DNA of 64,000 bases from Cercis canadensis. Lineage: Eukaryota; Streptophyta; Magnoliopsida; Fabales; Fabaceae. Below are positions 1 through 12,660 of this stretch, piece after piece; position 1 is the stretch's first letter, and every line of letters begins with the position of its first letter. The translations under genes and the position numbers were made by a program. The stretch lies in contig QAOA01001277.1 of assembly GCA_003255065.1 (NCBI GenBank), positions 256,345 through 320,344 on the forward strand, written 5' to 3'. A model generated the notes under the pieces. The model made no database searches. It was not told the origin of the DNA and saw nothing but the letters and a program-made list of their open reading frames with translations.

Positions 1-1182
1 GCCCGGGCTTATAGATTATATCAAAAGAGTACCCTAACAACTTGACCATCCAGTTTTGTTGATCAATAGTTGTTATGCGTTAGTGAAGAAGGTGTTTAAG
101 ACTCTTTTGATTTGTATAGACTAAGAAATGACTTCCCAAAAGATAAGGTCTCGCCATAATTTCCTTGTCATAAACAAACTTAGACAAGGTTTTTTCTGAC
201 AAAGTCTTGCTGAAATAAGCTAGAGGGCGCCTTTGTTGCATAAGAACTGCTCCAATTCCCTTCTTGGATGTGTAACACTCCACTTCAAAGGTTTGTGCAA
301 AGTTAGGCAGGGCCAAAACTAGAAAGGAAGTCATTAATTTCTTTAGAGTGTCAAAGGCTACTTGAGTGGCAAAATTCCAATGGAAATTGTCTTTCTTGGT
401 TAACTCAGTTAAGGGCTTTGCCATTTTGCCATACCCTTGTATAAACTTACAATAATAACCAGTTAGTCCGAAAAAACCTTACCCCTTTACATTTTTTGGA
501 ATGGGCCACTGCAAAACACTACTAATCTTTTCGGGATCCATAACTACTCCTTCCCCAGAAATTAGATGGTCTAGATAGTCAATAGACTTTCTCCCAAAAT
601 TGCATTTCTTTTTGTTAACCACTGAACTATTGAGTTTCAACAAGTTTAGCACCTCAACCAAATGCAACAGATGTGTATCCCAATCTGGACTATAAACCAG
701 AATGTCATTAAAAAAATGAGCACAAACCTTCGTAGACACGATTTGAACACATCATTCATAGTGGATTGGAATGTGGCTAGAGCATTCATCAATCCAAATG
801 GCATAACTAGGTACTCATAATGGCTATTATGAGTTTTGAATGTTGTTTTGTGTATGTCTTCCTCCTTTACCCAAATTTGGTTGAACCTCGTTTTAAGGTC
901 CAACTTAAAAAAAATCCAAGCTCTATGCAACTCATCTAAGAGTTCCTCAACTATAGGGATAGGGTACTTATCCAGAACTGTTATCCTATTTAAAGCCCTA
1001 TAATCCACACACATCCTCCATGAGTTGTCCTTCTTTTTTACCAAGATAACAAGACTAGAAAAAATACTATTACTAGGCCGAATAAATCCCATTTGTAGAA
1101 GTTCCATAACTTGCCTTTCAATTTCATCATTGTGGTGAATGTTGTGAGAAATCCTAACGCAAGTGTACGTTATCGTTTCCAA
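1..1182 (-). mobile_element. Ty3/gypsy retroelement pol remnant (RT and RNase H)
   Basis: Translated on the minus strand, this stretch gives the typical plant Ty3/gypsy pol order: a reverse transcriptase region (about 480-1182) followed by an RNase H region (about 1-430). It is a fossil copy: it is broken in a few places, is cut by the window edge, and no matching long terminal repeat can be assigned. The protein similarity is still easy to read, so it is probably of middle rather than great age. Family assignment rests on remembered gypsy pol sequence, not a search. Confidence 0.9.
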
Positions 1183-4100
1183 GTAATAAGATGAGATAGA
1201 GTTATCGTTCCCACGAGAACTAATGTATCAACTACCGAAATTGGGTTAACCTTAATTTTATCTAATCAATCAATATGGAGATATTTTCAAGAAACAACTA
1301 AAAGAGGATGAAAATAAACTTAAACCAGCAAAATAACAAAGTAAACTAGTAAAATGATAGAATTATCAAGAGAGAAAACATCTAGGGCTTTTGATTTCAC
1401 CATAGCTATTCCGATTTGTTATTCCTAATTCATTAACCAAGAATAATCTTCCTAATTGCTAGTCAAGAACCCTAAATTATTTATTAGCCTTTCCCAAGGT
1501 CAAACAAAAATGTCTCTAAGTTATGAACCCACTATATTCCTATGTGAATTAAGAATAACCTAGAAATTCACTTAATTCCATGGTTCTTTTTAATTGACTA
1601 TATAGGCCATGGAGGTATATTCCTATCCTACATGTAACCTATGTTCTTAATCTCTATGATCTTTAATTATAAATTACCTCTCAGTCTCATTGTAATTATC
1701 TAATCAACTAATTGATGATCAAACAATTAGAAGCATGAAGACTTGAGAAGAAGAAGACAATTTATTAAAGGAGTTCTTGAATTAAAGAAATAGAAAATAA
1801 CAAATCCTCCTAGCTAGGCTACATCATAGCCCTAGAACATGATAGAATCAAATCCAAACATATTTCAAAGGGAAGAAGAATGAAAACTCTGTTATGGAGC
1901 CAAATCGGCTGCACAAATCTCGTCTTCAATTCTTGTTTTTGCTCTCCTCCTTGTTTCCAAAAAGTCTAAAAAAAAATCCCCTAAAAAATTGCTAATAGTC
2001 TTTATTTATACCCCTAAGCAAAAGCCCTAAGGAAACATAGGAAACATGACACGTATTTGGAAATCTGGCATGGGTGCCACGGCCCTCGCGCGCGGTACAA
2101 AAGCACCAATTTTGTCGTAAATGAGCGTCGCGGGTTTTATTTTTGAGCGCCACGGCCCTTCGTCTTGGGAATTGAAGGCTGAAAATCAATTACGAGCGCC
2201 GCGACTCTTGATTTCTAGCGCCACGGCTCTTGGATTCTGTCAAAACCTTTCATTTCTTCACTTCAAACTATAAAACCTATGAACTTCCATTTAAACCTAC
2301 AATTTAATAAAAACAATGCATTAGATGGCAACAAATCTCAAAGAACAAGTAAATAATTAAGTGAAATATATCCAAAGAGTGGATGTAAAACTCACTCAAC
2401 AAATACTCTCAAACTTAACATTTGCTTGTCCTCAAGCAAAGAAAGAGAGAAAAATAAAATTAAACTCAACAACTAACTAAAAAAGTGAAAAAATTATTTG
2501 CTAACCATACAGACCTCAAAGATCTCTATTAAGCACAACTCCTAGAAAATTTTCAAGATACCATGAATGTGTATAATTTCAACCCAAAGTTAATCTCATC
2601 TCAATCTCACTAAAATTTTCTCTGTATGTGTAAGTATAGCCCTTGCTTACCCTACTCTCTTCACTTCAATCAGATTATGCACTTAAGCTCATAAACACGT
2701 ATTCTTTACTTTTATTCTCTCAGAACCTCATATGCTTACTTTTCATGTCAATCTCCACTAATGTAGGCATTTCACAATATTGATGATCAAAAGGACTTTT
2801 GATAACCTTGTAATGTGTGGTTGGGTTAAAGGTAGGATAATAGATAAATATGTGGCTTAACTCACCACACAAATTCAGTTTAGAGCAAATTTTAAGAGCA
2901 CCATTCTTTCTTTTCACTTCTAACTCCCTTACACTTATTTTTTTCTTTACTTTGTCATGCACCAATAGAATTCTTACTTTTTGGCCACTACATCCCATAC
3001 TCAATGCTTTCTAAGACATTCTTTTTTCCTTTTTGTTTCGTTTCAATATTTGCACAATTGTCTTTTCTTTTCATTGAAATTTTTTTTTTCCTTACAGCAG
3101 GGATGTAGCTCTTTGAATTTTCATTCTTTGGTGGTCATTTCATTGAAATCTTCCTTTTCTTTTCTTCACCAATTCTCCTTAATTTTCCTAGCTCTAGATG
3201 CTCTTAAGACTAAAAATGTGCTTTAGGTGAAAGGTTCAAGTCAAAAGATCATACAAAAGGCTAGTATCAGTGTAGGTGACAAAGAAACAGGCTAAATTAA
3301 GCTCAATGGGGGTATGCTAGGGATAAAATATCATACAGAGGGATAGCTAGAAAGGCTCAAACAAAACAAAAATAGCCTAAATCATGTCCCTAATATTGTG
3401 CGGCTTAGGATTTTGTCTCGACTGACAATTAAGCAAGTTCTAGCATTCTGTGAGATTTTGAAATAGCTTATTTCACATAATCTTCTCTAAGCATGCAGAT
3501 TTCAAGCAAACAGGGCTATGTGCATCAATAATTCAGGAAATTCCAGTTAGACAAAAATTAACACATGAGTTAATTAGAAACACAAACACAAAATCTATTA
3601 TTTTTCTAGAGCTATGAACAGTGAAAATCAATTTTTTTTTTTCATTAGACTAAGGTTAAACATAAAAAATTTCACTCTATTCTACCTTACAAACTAAAGA
3701 AAAATAAAAATTTAAACATAGAAACTACGTAGAAAAGCATTTAAATATACCCAATAAGCTAAGTGCAAGTCAATACAGCAGCTCAGAAAATAATTCCTCA
3801 CCCCCAAACTTAAAGGAAACATTGTCCTCAATGTTTAAAGCAAAGAAGAAAATGATGTGAGGACTTTCCTGAAATGGAGATGGATCACTTTGCATCATCA
3901 TCAAGTGGAGTTAACATAGGGGTTAATCAGAAACACAAGCAAAACATCTATCATTATTTTGAGGTTGTGATCAAGGAAAAAATAGTTTTATCATTGGCCC
4001 AAGGTTTTCAATCAAAAAATTTCACTTAGGTCCCTACTATATAGCCTACAAAAACAAAATAACATAAATACTACAAATACTACCCACTAAAATGAAACGC

Positions 4101-4470
4101 ATAAGCATATAAAAATAATTTCCCCACCCCCAAACTTAAAAGAATATTGTCCTCAATGTATAGGCAAAATAAGAGAATGTAGGACTTCCCTGAGAGGGTG
4201 GTGAGTCACTTAGCATCATCATCATCATCATCCTCTCCATCATCAACATTGTCCCATGGAGCTAATGGATTGAATGAAATCACGGGCTTGGTAGGGAATG
4301 CAAAGGGAACAGTCCTCAGAGTTAGTGCACACTAGCTCATAAGCTGGTTTAGAGCTTGTGTCTAGAACTGCATGAAGCTATCCACCTGATCTTAGAAAGA
4401 TTGCTGCTACTGGAGAGTATGGTGGATGTCACCAAGTGTGGTGTGGATTATGTGAATGTCTCCCTCAATC
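1183..4470. mobile_element. Non-coding retroelement-like region (LARD/Tat-like)
   Basis: About 3.3 kb without a credible gene. It holds phrases typical of the non-coding parts of large plant gypsy-type elements: a 'cccaaacttaa' / 'tgtcctcaa' motif appears near 2410, 3810 and 4130, and there is a stretch about cloudy-junction signals such as 'ttatcgttcccacgag' at about 1203. GC-rich patches with 'gcgccgcgac'-like wording lie at 2080-2230. It probably belongs with the flanking coding fossils at 1-1182 and 4440-5304. Ends and target duplication were not found. Confidence 0.5.
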
Positions 4471-5304
4471 TGATTAAATCACTCAGAGGCAGAAAGGGGG
4501 CGGCGTGGCCGAGATGGCTGGGAGAAGCTAGCTGCTTTAGTGAAGCTGACTAATCTCCAACTCTTGAAAGAGTTTATGATACTATCATCAATGGCTCTTT
4601 GGGGTTGAAGAATCTTTTCATTTGGGTTCCATGTGACACCCATTGTCTTACTGAGCTCTGCAATCAGTGAGGGATGCGTTAATCCGCCTGTGGTTGCCCC
4701 TTGAAGAATCTCGTAGATATTATCATCAATGACTCTTCCCACATCAATGAGTAGATAAACTATAATGGCATAGAGCAGTAAGGCGTGCTTGGTTACTGAG
4801 GTTTAGCCAAGATTTTCCCTCTTTTATCAAGTGAATCTCATCTAATGGATATATGGCGGTCGTCGGACATCTTCTAGACCATTCCAGGGTGGCATAGGAG
4901 TCGCACAATCTCAACCAAATCAATCTCATCAACCTTAGTAAGGGCAATATAAACATCTTCCTTGATGTTGAGCAGCTAATATATCCGGTTGATCACAATC
5001 CGGCTAAAAATGTCAAGCTTTCCTCGGACAAAGACTTTGTCATTTTCACGCTCTAGGGCATTGGAATAGAATTCCTGCACCATGGGAACCATAGCTAGTT
5101 CAGGCTATTGAACAATGTGCCCTCATCTTCTCTTCATAATTTGTCGAGCAATGGTGGAATTGTAGTTGTCAAGGGAAGGTTGGAGACCCCGTTCTGGCTT
5201 GAAATCTTAGAAAAGCTTCATGACTAACAAAGTGACGCTTGTCGAAAGGTGGTTGGGAAGAGGAGGAGGCCCCTTTTGAGGTATTTTGCTTCTTAGTTGG
5301 CATA
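4440..5304 (-). mobile_element. Plant retroelement ORF1-like coding remnant ('putative plant transposon protein' type)
   Basis: Minus-strand translation starts with a Lys/Ser-rich head near 5304, followed by a 'FVSHEAF'-like segment. Further on (4479-4742) it contains 'TGGLTHPSLIAEL'. Both resemble the plant-specific ORF that accompanies Tat/Ogre-like and non-autonomous gypsy elements. It is a broken fossil with a few breaks. It lies upstream, in minus-strand sense, of the pol remnant at 1-1182, so the two may be parts of one element or of two nested ones. I cannot tell which without an element library. Confidence 0.6.
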
Positions 5305-5479
5305 GTGTGTGAGTACAATTGTGTTCAAAATATAGCAAGGACCTGTGAAAAACCAAATACTTAGTCCACAATCCAAGCAATTTCCTTACACACATAAGTA
5401 TTCCTCCTTGCAATCGCATACTATGAATAATAACTAGAAATGGGGTACACTCCACTTCACAAAATCTATGTGCCAAATG

Positions 5480-6820
5480 CTTATCTCGATATCCCTCTCT
5501 CTATATGGTGAACAAAATAATCATGTAAGTAGGCTTGCAAGTGAGTGCACATGTCAATAAAATTCAATTCATGCATAACATGTTTGCAAACTCCACTGAA
5601 GCACTTGCATTACCACCTATTATGAAGACCAATTTGCTTGATGGCTATAATTCATTTGTCAATGATACAAGTGATTTGACAAGCAAATCATAAGAGTACA
5701 GATAATTATTTAGAAACTTATTTTAGAAATTCAAGGACCATAAACTTCAAACTAATACATAACATATTTTTAGCAAGCTTAATTAACTAGTTAACCAAAC
5801 ATAAAACCAATTTATGCAGCATATAGCAAAAATAGAGAGAGTGGGGAGAAGAGATTTAACCCAATATTTTATAGTGGTTAGGCCAAACAGTGCCTACATC
5901 TACTCTCCTAATGATGGGGTTCCACTGGTCAACGAGGTTATTTGTCCAAGCTTCTCCAAGCTCCTATAATCCCTTGTTTCCTAATAGCTAACTAGAAACT
6001 CTCTTAACTGGTTTTACATGAGCTTACCAGTAACTCTCTAAACTGATTTTACAAAGAGCTCACCAATAACTCTTTTCACTGGTTTCCTAAAAGTTCACCA
6101 GAAATTCTCTCTCTCTAACAAAGAAAGCAAAGATCGCATGCACCCCAGATTTCTCACTGGAAATATGTTACAATAATCCCAAAGGACTTAGCCCCAAAGA
6201 TAATAACTCTCGCAAGAAATCTAACAAGAAGTTACAGAGTTTGAAGAAGAGAATAAAACTAGTTGTATGACAAAATATGATTCTTGCTTGATGGCTTCTC
6301 TTCTTAATTTTCTAGACTTGGGGTCTTCGATTTTTGTAGTAGCAAAAGGTAGAAGACGAATGTTGTTGATGAGCTAAACTTCTACTTGCTGATTGCTAGT
6401 CATCACACCGAATTTGAGAGAGAATATTCCCTTTAGAGAGGAAATCTCTCTTCTTCAAAAACTTTTCTTGAATAGAATTGTTTCCCTCTTTAAGTGTTGA
6501 TATTTCTCTCATTTGAAATTTTCTTTCTAGCTTCCTTCCAATGTTTTTAATGTTGTCCATTTGCTGCCTGTGATGGACTAGGCTTCAGACTTGGAGGAGT
6601 CCATTAGCCTTTTAACTATTTTCCACATCAACATCTTTATTACTATGTAGAACCAATTCTTGCACTCAAACTTGTTTCTTTGGCTGCGAAACTTGTTTTG
6701 CTTCAGACCCAAGAGGATTACTAACATGTTACTAAATAATCACTTAAACAACCATGTTGAGGTTAATAATAATTAAGGCTATTTGTTATCATCAAAACTA
6801 AGGTTGGAGAATTGTGGAGC
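5480..6820. other. Non-coding stretch, possibly LTR-retroelement derived
   Basis: No host coding sequence was seen. Around 5870-6130 there are repeated near-copies of a phrase based on 'actctctaaactg' / 'caccagaaattctct'. The wording at 5880-5950 recalls the non-coding end regions of plant copia-type elements, as does the short stretch at 6785-6830 reading 'ggttggagaattgtgg'. This is inference from phrase similarity only. No terminal repeats or target duplication could be placed. Confidence 0.3.
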
Positions 6821-6830
6821 CAACAAATCA

Positions 6831-7790
6831 AAGTTGGATCATTATTTGGGAGAGAAGGTCTTGTCGAGGACCACAAATTTTTATATCCTAAATTAGTGAA
6901 AAACTAATGGGGTCAAGTATCCAGTTTTACAAAGTCTTGCTAGGGATATTTTGGCTATCCCTATTTCTACTGTTGCCTCAGAATCTGCCTTCAGTATTGG
7001 TGATAGATTAGTAAATCTCCATCACTCTAGACTTCATGAGGATATATTGGAGGCCTTTATGTGTGCTCAAAATTTGTTATTGCAAGAGAAAAAATGTAAT
7101 AAAAATTATTTTAATGTATTAGTCAATTTATTTCATTATTAAAATTTGTCTATATTCTAGTTATTTTTGTGTGTTATTCCTTTTCTTTGTGTTCTAGATA
7201 AATTTGGAGTTGGAGAAAGGAAGGGAAAACACTTTAAGTCATACAATTTTGATTCTAATGTTGATGATGAGGTAAGATCAAGCCTTTCTACAAGCCTACA
7301 ATTACTAATAAGTTTGCTGCCAAAAAGAATTCTACTTAATGTTGGTTCAACTTCAATGAGCATTGGAACTTCCTAAATTGTGCTTATTCTAATTGCTTGG
7401 AGCCTTTTGTACTCATTCTAATTTCTTAGAGGCTTTTATAATAATTGTTTGAGAATAATTTTTATAATTTTTTTTGAATATTATTTATCTTATTGTTGTT
7501 GCTTGACAACATCTTAAATGCTTGATGATGTTATTTTAGAATTATTTATATTATCTTGTTGGATTAAACTTGAATTTCAATTAGAAATCATGATCGATGG
7601 ATTAAACTTGTGAATTGTGTTAATTTAGAAAAGCATGGTTGTATGGGTAAATAAGGCAGGGCACTAAGCAAACGGCATTCAATGGGTCGAGGATGGGGCT
7701 ATTGAAAAATCTCTGGCCAGGGATAGGGCATGGGTATGTACATCAGGGACGGGGACGAAGAGTGCTTGCCCCATCCCAAAGTCATCCCTA
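6831..7790 (+). mobile_element. hAT transposon, 3' part with transposase dimerisation domain
   Basis: The plus-strand translation reads 'LDHYLGEKVLSRTTNF' at about 6835-6880, then 'ARDILAIPISTVASESAFS' and 'LHEDILEAFMCAQNLL'. This is the classic hAT C-terminal dimerisation (hATC) domain. One stop codon interrupts the reading between the first block and the second (near 6892). The open part, 6951-7142, begins inside the domain, so the gene is truncated and non-functional. The 3' terminus is placed at 7790, ending 'gtcatcccta', because sequence from about 7376 to 7790 matches, in reverse complement, one arm of the short element at 9154-9871. The 5' half and start of the element were not found. 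Confidence 0.82.
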
Positions 7791-7919
7791 CTGGGAAGGA
7801 AGCCGATTTCATGAACTAAATTTTGGAATGCTTTTAGCTTTTGAGTTTTGAGTGAGTTAACGGGGCCGAGACTAAACGATGTCATTTGGTGGACTTGGTG
7901 TTTATGCCTACCACAAGAC

Positions 7920-8189
7920 TAGGGATGGGAATGGGACAAGGTTTATTGGATTAAACTTGAGTTTCAATTAAAAGTCATGATTGATGGATTGAACTTGTGA
8001 ATTGTGTTAATTTAGAAAAACATGGTTGTATGGGTAATGAGACGGGACATTGGGCAAATGGGCATTCAACGGGGCGGGGATGGGGCTCTTGAAAAATCCC
8101 TAGCCAAGGATGGGACTGGGGATAGGGCATGGGGATGTACATCGAAGACAAGGACGGGGAGTGCCTACCCCACCTCATTGCTATCCCTG
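7920..8189. mobile_element. Short non-autonomous hAT element, same family
   Basis: About 270 bp bounded by 'tagggatgggaatggg' and, on the other side, 'cattgctatccct'. It repeats the terminal region of the hAT element just upstream: an AT-rich arm ('ttggattaaacttgagttt') followed by a G-rich subterminal block with runs such as 'ggggcggggatggggctc'. It is essentially a terminal fragment flanked by two short inverted ends. No 8-bp target duplication can be seen at these ends, so it may have arisen by rearrangement next to the larger copy. Confidence 0.6.
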
Positions 8190-8387
8190 TATGTGGTTCT
8201 TTTTTATGCAAAATATCCTGAAGTTGCTATGAATTTATTGCTGACAATTATATTAATCTATTAGTTAGATATAGGTGTTTAATTCATTGGTGGATTTAAA
8301 ATTTTTAACTAGCCTTGGTATTCCCCATCTGAGTTATCATTTGTTTACTTGTGCTAACCTTGCTTACTTGTTCAGATAACTTTTCAG

Positions 8388-8589
8388 TTGGAGGCCCAAG
8401 GATAAGTCTAAGCCCATTGAGGAGAATGATGAAAGGAAGATTGTGGTTTGTGGTGGAGCCGAGAAGAAGCGCAATCGGAAGTCTGGTGATGGCAGAGATG
8501 ACTCTAATGATGAAGGATTTATATCCAAGCTCGAGAAATCTAACTCAAAAAAGCCTGATTGGAAATTATCTCGCTACACTACTAAATGA
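8388..8589 (+). pseudogene. Orphan terminal exon of an unrecognised nuclear-type protein
   Basis: After a splice-acceptor-like 'ttttcag' (8381-8387), one frame stays open to a TGA at 8587-8589. It encodes about 66 residues that are strongly polar: 'KPIEENDERKIVVCGG', 'EKKRNRKSGDGRDDSND' and a closing 'KKPDWKLSRYTTK'. The run of Lys/Arg/Asp/Glu with no decay suggests a genuine last exon of a nuclear protein. What follows (8590-8880) reads like a 3' untranslated region. No upstream exons could be found; the hAT elements lie there instead. I do not recognise the protein. It may be a transduplicated gene tail or a decapitated gene. Confidence 0.4.
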
Positions 8590-9038
8590 CAACAGGGAAG
8601 AACTCAATCACTCCTACAAATTATCTAGAGATGTTCTTTTTTGAAGGTTTCCATTCCATCAACTAATCATTTATTGTTAATTTTGTTGTTTTGGGATTGA
8701 AGGTGTTATATTGTAGCAAGCTTTGCTTCATTGTTCTTGTCCTCCTCGTTGGAATAGTTTTGATTTTGTTCTTAGAGAAGTGTAGCTTGTTAACAATTTG
8801 TCAGCTCAATTTTGTATCATATGGATTACTGGCTAATTGCTGAGTGGGATTCGTTATCATACATAATATAAGGCAATGCTCCATAGTATTATGGGAAGTG
8901 CTAATAGTAAATAGTATTTGTAAGATTCCACCATTTTGGTTATGTTAGTAAATAGTGCTAATAGTAATTGCTGAAAAATGTAAAATATAAAAACTATAAT
9001 GCAAAAAAAAATATAAAAATTGAATTCTAATAGTAAAT
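8590..9038. other. Probable 3' UTR/intergenic sequence
   Basis: AT-rich sequence following the orphan exon. T-rich stretches and no coding potential suggest a former 3' untranslated region grading into intergenic DNA. Nothing else is visible. Confidence 0.3.
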
Positions 9039-10060
9039 TCCTACAAAAAAATACCGTTGAAATTTTTAGGAAAAATTTAAAAAAAAATAAAAATTAGGAA
9101 TTCCAACGATATTTTTCTGTTGGAATTGTCATTGGAATAATTTCTCCCACAACTAGGGATGGCAATGGGGCGGGGCAGGCACTCCCCGTCCTTATCCTTG
9201 AAGGGCATGGGAATGCCCCATCCCCGGACCCATTCTTGGCGGGGATTTTTCAACATCCCTATCCCCACCCTACTGAATCCCCATTTGCCCCATGCCTCGC
9301 CCCATTTACTCATACAGTCATGTTTTTCTAAGTATACACAATTTACAAGTTTAATCTATAAATCACGAACACGATTTCTAATCGAAATTCAAGTTTAATC
9401 AAACAAGATAATATAAATAATTCTCAAATAATATAATTAAGAATTCAAGATATCCTCATAAGATAAATAATATTTAAACAAAATTATAAAAATTGTTCTT
9501 AAACAATTATAAAAGCCTATAAGAAATCAGAATAAGCACAAAAGGAGCAATTAGAATAAGCACAATTTATGAAAGAGTGTGTATTTGGATGCTCAAGTAT
9601 ATTCTATTGATAAATTATCTAAGCATATCTTCAGCTTAGGCTCCACAATCAACTTTTACATTGAATTTCTATTAAATTCTTCCACAATATATATATATAT
9701 ATATATATATTTGTGTGCAGTGCGGGGTGGGACGAGGCTTGCTCATCCCCAGACCCGCCCCTATAACATTACCCATAAAATTTCTCATCCCCATTTTTTT
9801 GCCCCATACCCATACCCGACTGGGTAAAAATACCGGGGCCCCATTGGGTCTGGGGTAAATTGCCATCCCTACCCACAACTCAAATTTCAACAGTATTACT
9901 ATTGGAAAATTCCAATGATCACCATTTTCCGTTGGAATTTTACAATTCCAATAGCCGTTTCTCCAACGCCTCATTTTATGTTAGAATTCAAAATTTCAAG
10001 GGAAATTGGCAAAATTCCAACAAAAAATTTCCGTTGGAATCCAATCTTTTCCTTGTAGTA
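9039..10060. mobile_element. CACTA-like non-autonomous element interrupted by a hAT insertion
   Basis: The left end reads 'tcctacaaaaaaatac' and the right end, in reverse complement, 'tactacaaggaaaag'. Both are close to the plant CACTA terminus 'cactacaagaaaa'. Inside both arms a subterminal motif based on 'ccgttggaatt' recurs in both orientations (near 9053, 9110, 9905, 9931, 10030), as CACTA elements show. The 3-bp target duplication is not preserved, so the ends are decayed or approximate. Removing the inserted hAT copy (9154-9871) leaves only about 300 bp, so this was a small non-autonomous element. Confidence 0.5.
9154..9871. mobile_element. Non-autonomous hAT element with perfect 8-bp target duplication
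   Basis: A 718-bp element with 13-bp perfect terminal inverted repeats ('tagggatggcaat' at 9154 and its complement ending at 9871). It is flanked by the identical 8-mer 'cccacaac' at 9146-9153 and 9872-9879, the target-site length of hAT transposons. Subterminal blocks of about 120 bp are unusually GC-rich and surround an AT-rich core with an (AT)n run at about 9688-9710. The left 400 bp is the inverse of the terminal region of the hAT copy at 7376-7790, so this is a deletion derivative of that family. It encodes no transposase. Confidence 0.9.
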
Positions 10061-12250
10061 GTTATGCATATATCTTTGCATCAATATGCTTACTTTGTTG
10101 ATAATACATATCCATTGTTCCCAGTGAATAAAAAAATTAAGGCTGGTTCCATGTTCTTATATTTGCTCAATTTTTGGCAACATCTGTGCTTTAATTATAG
10201 CTTGAACTAGAACTATGATTATTGCGCCACATTAAATGCATAGGAATTATTTCATTTTGATTAGCTTATTTGTTGTTTATTTGTGATGCACACTCTTTAT
10301 GCTTATATGCAAAAAAATCTTGGATGACACACATGCTTAGAACTTGGCAAATTGAAAGGATAGAAACTGGTAAAGCTCAAAAAGCTGGTCACTCTTCATT
10401 ACATGTTATATTTGGATCATATCTCTTTTTATCCTAGAAGGATTGTAATAATTTTAATTAGGTCATGCATTTGCATTCATCTTGAGGACTTATATTGTGC
10501 ATATAGAATGTCCATAAGTCCTTTACTTGTCATGGGAGGATAGGAGCATTTGACCCTAATTTGGGTGGTCTCTCCTATCCGCCCTAGGTAAGGATAAGTG
10601 CTACTTTTGGAACCGTGGTACGGGGAAGTAAGTGGAAGGACCTAGCACATTTAAATTCCTTCAAGGGAATTCTTACACATCATGCAAAATTGCTTTGTAA
10701 ATTGAACTCCTTTCTCATTTCTATTATTTCTTTCATTTAAATAAAAAATGAGCTCAAGAGTTTTTTCTTTCTCCTTCAAAAATCTTTCAAAAGCAAACTA
10801 TGGGAACTTTGATCCCATCTAATGGATACGTAGGCACTCGAGATGTAGCGAGTCAAATGCACTTTCCAAATAACTTCCTCATTCTATCTTAATTTCTCAT
10901 TTTCAAGGAAAAAAAAAGACAAAAAATGAAAGGGTCTAGGCCCTTTTTCTCACTTGCTTTTGGCTTTAGGCTCACTAAATGACCCTGTATGGTCAAGTTT
11001 TTTGTTTTTTGTAGGCTTTCAAATCCTTTTTTAAAGAACTACAAAGGCTCTGATTCTCCTTTGATGATACATAGGCAACTACAATTATAAGGTGAACCCA
11101 TATTTGTAAATATTTTATTTTTTTCCTTTCTTTTAAACTTTTAAACATATGCATGCTCATTATTTAAGGATGAAAGAAAGACATTGTTTGCCATAACAAG
11201 TTTACACAATTAGTTTCAGGTAATCGTTTTTTTAACATGTGTTGTGAGGTGCCTAAACATCTTTCTTACAAAAAATTAGACTCTTGAACTCTCTCTGATT
11301 TGCAGATCATTTTTAAAAAAAAGTTCAAAAAATAATTATTTACAAATTCCCCTATTTCTAATTGGTGGCAACTCCAAATTTATTTGAAACTTATATGTTT
11401 TTATCCATCATTCACATCATAAAGACCTCCAATAAGTTGTTACAGTTCCCAAATCCAAATTGCATACTTTCAATCATCAACATGTAAATCTAAGGTTGAT
11501 CTTTAATTGCTCTTTTGAGAAAATGTCTTGATTTTGTTTCCAAAGAAGATTAAAATCAACTAGGGTTGCATAACATCTTGCATGGGGAGCTTCATCCTAT
11601 ATAATAATCTCTCAAGACATCTAAACTGAGAGAAAGTTATCAACATTTTTTGTAAAATTTAGTTTTTCAAAATTTCTTTCTTTCTCTGGTTTTGAAAATC
11701 ATTTTTCCAGAAAATTTCGTTCTTTTTATTTTTAACTCAGAAACCGCATTAGACTTGACTTAAGGTCCGATCGGATTTGACGGGGGCCAATTGGCCGAAG
11801 TGGACGCCAATCATCCCTCTTTTCAAAAATCTTAAATTGGATCATTTTTAATATTTTTCTAAGATTTCTTTTAAAACCCATACAAGGTTCAAATATTCTA
11901 GAATTCATAAAATAAAATAAAAAATCAAAAAGTAATTATTTTTAAGATACTTTTCCATCAATCAATGAATTCTAAATATAAGATTTGACGCCTATAATTT
12001 CATCCTAAGATATGTAAGTCTCCAGAGCATTTTCTACCAATTTTAAACCAGGTAAGCACGCATATAAATTATTTCATCACTTCAAATAAAACCTATTCTT
12101 AGACTAGGATCTTAAAACTCCTCTTCCTAATAGGAGCTCGAGGACAAGGGGGCAAGTGACTACCCAACAATAGGCCTACAATAACCAATAGAGGCAGGAC
12201 CAAGGCAGAGCACCGAAATGCTTTCAGACATTCAGTGCTTGCCCCTCATC
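10061..12250. other. Non-coding region with gypsy-LTR-like phrases
   Basis: No coding sequence. Two spots, near 10820 ('atggatacgtaggcact') and 11065 ('gatgatacataggcaac'), match a phrase common in long terminal repeats of plant gypsy elements. 'ggtggcaactcc' at about 11362 recalls the region just before a primer-binding site. I read the block as old, decayed LTR-retroelement sequence, but no paired ends are visible. Confidence 0.35.
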
Positions 12251-12660
12251 AACATTGTTCTTGTCCCCCTAAGGATACAATAGTTTCCTTTAATACAATT
12301 TCAATACTTAAATGAGAATCTTATCAAATATAAATTCAGTGCTTCAAACTTCTCAAATATTAGAGATTCTAAGTGAAAGCCCACACAATAATAACGGCAA
12401 CAAATAATCATTATACATAGTAAGCAAAAAATATTACAAGCCATCGCACCAAGCTCAACAAATGCTGTTCACAAGATCACAGCTATAATTAGAGTTCCAA
12501 AAAGACAGTTGCAGGACAGCTAGGGACAGATGAAATTTGGGAGATGAATTTTTCAAAGGCAAAGAAAGTTACAATGTGCAAGATATCTATTACATATGCT
12601 AACATAAAACAATATATGAACAAAATTAAATTCAAAAAGAAAGATCTAAAAGGAAAATAA

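Noticed and set aside
9688-9712. (AT)n microsatellite
   Set aside because: Ordinary simple repeat inside the hAT derivative; noted but of no separate significance.
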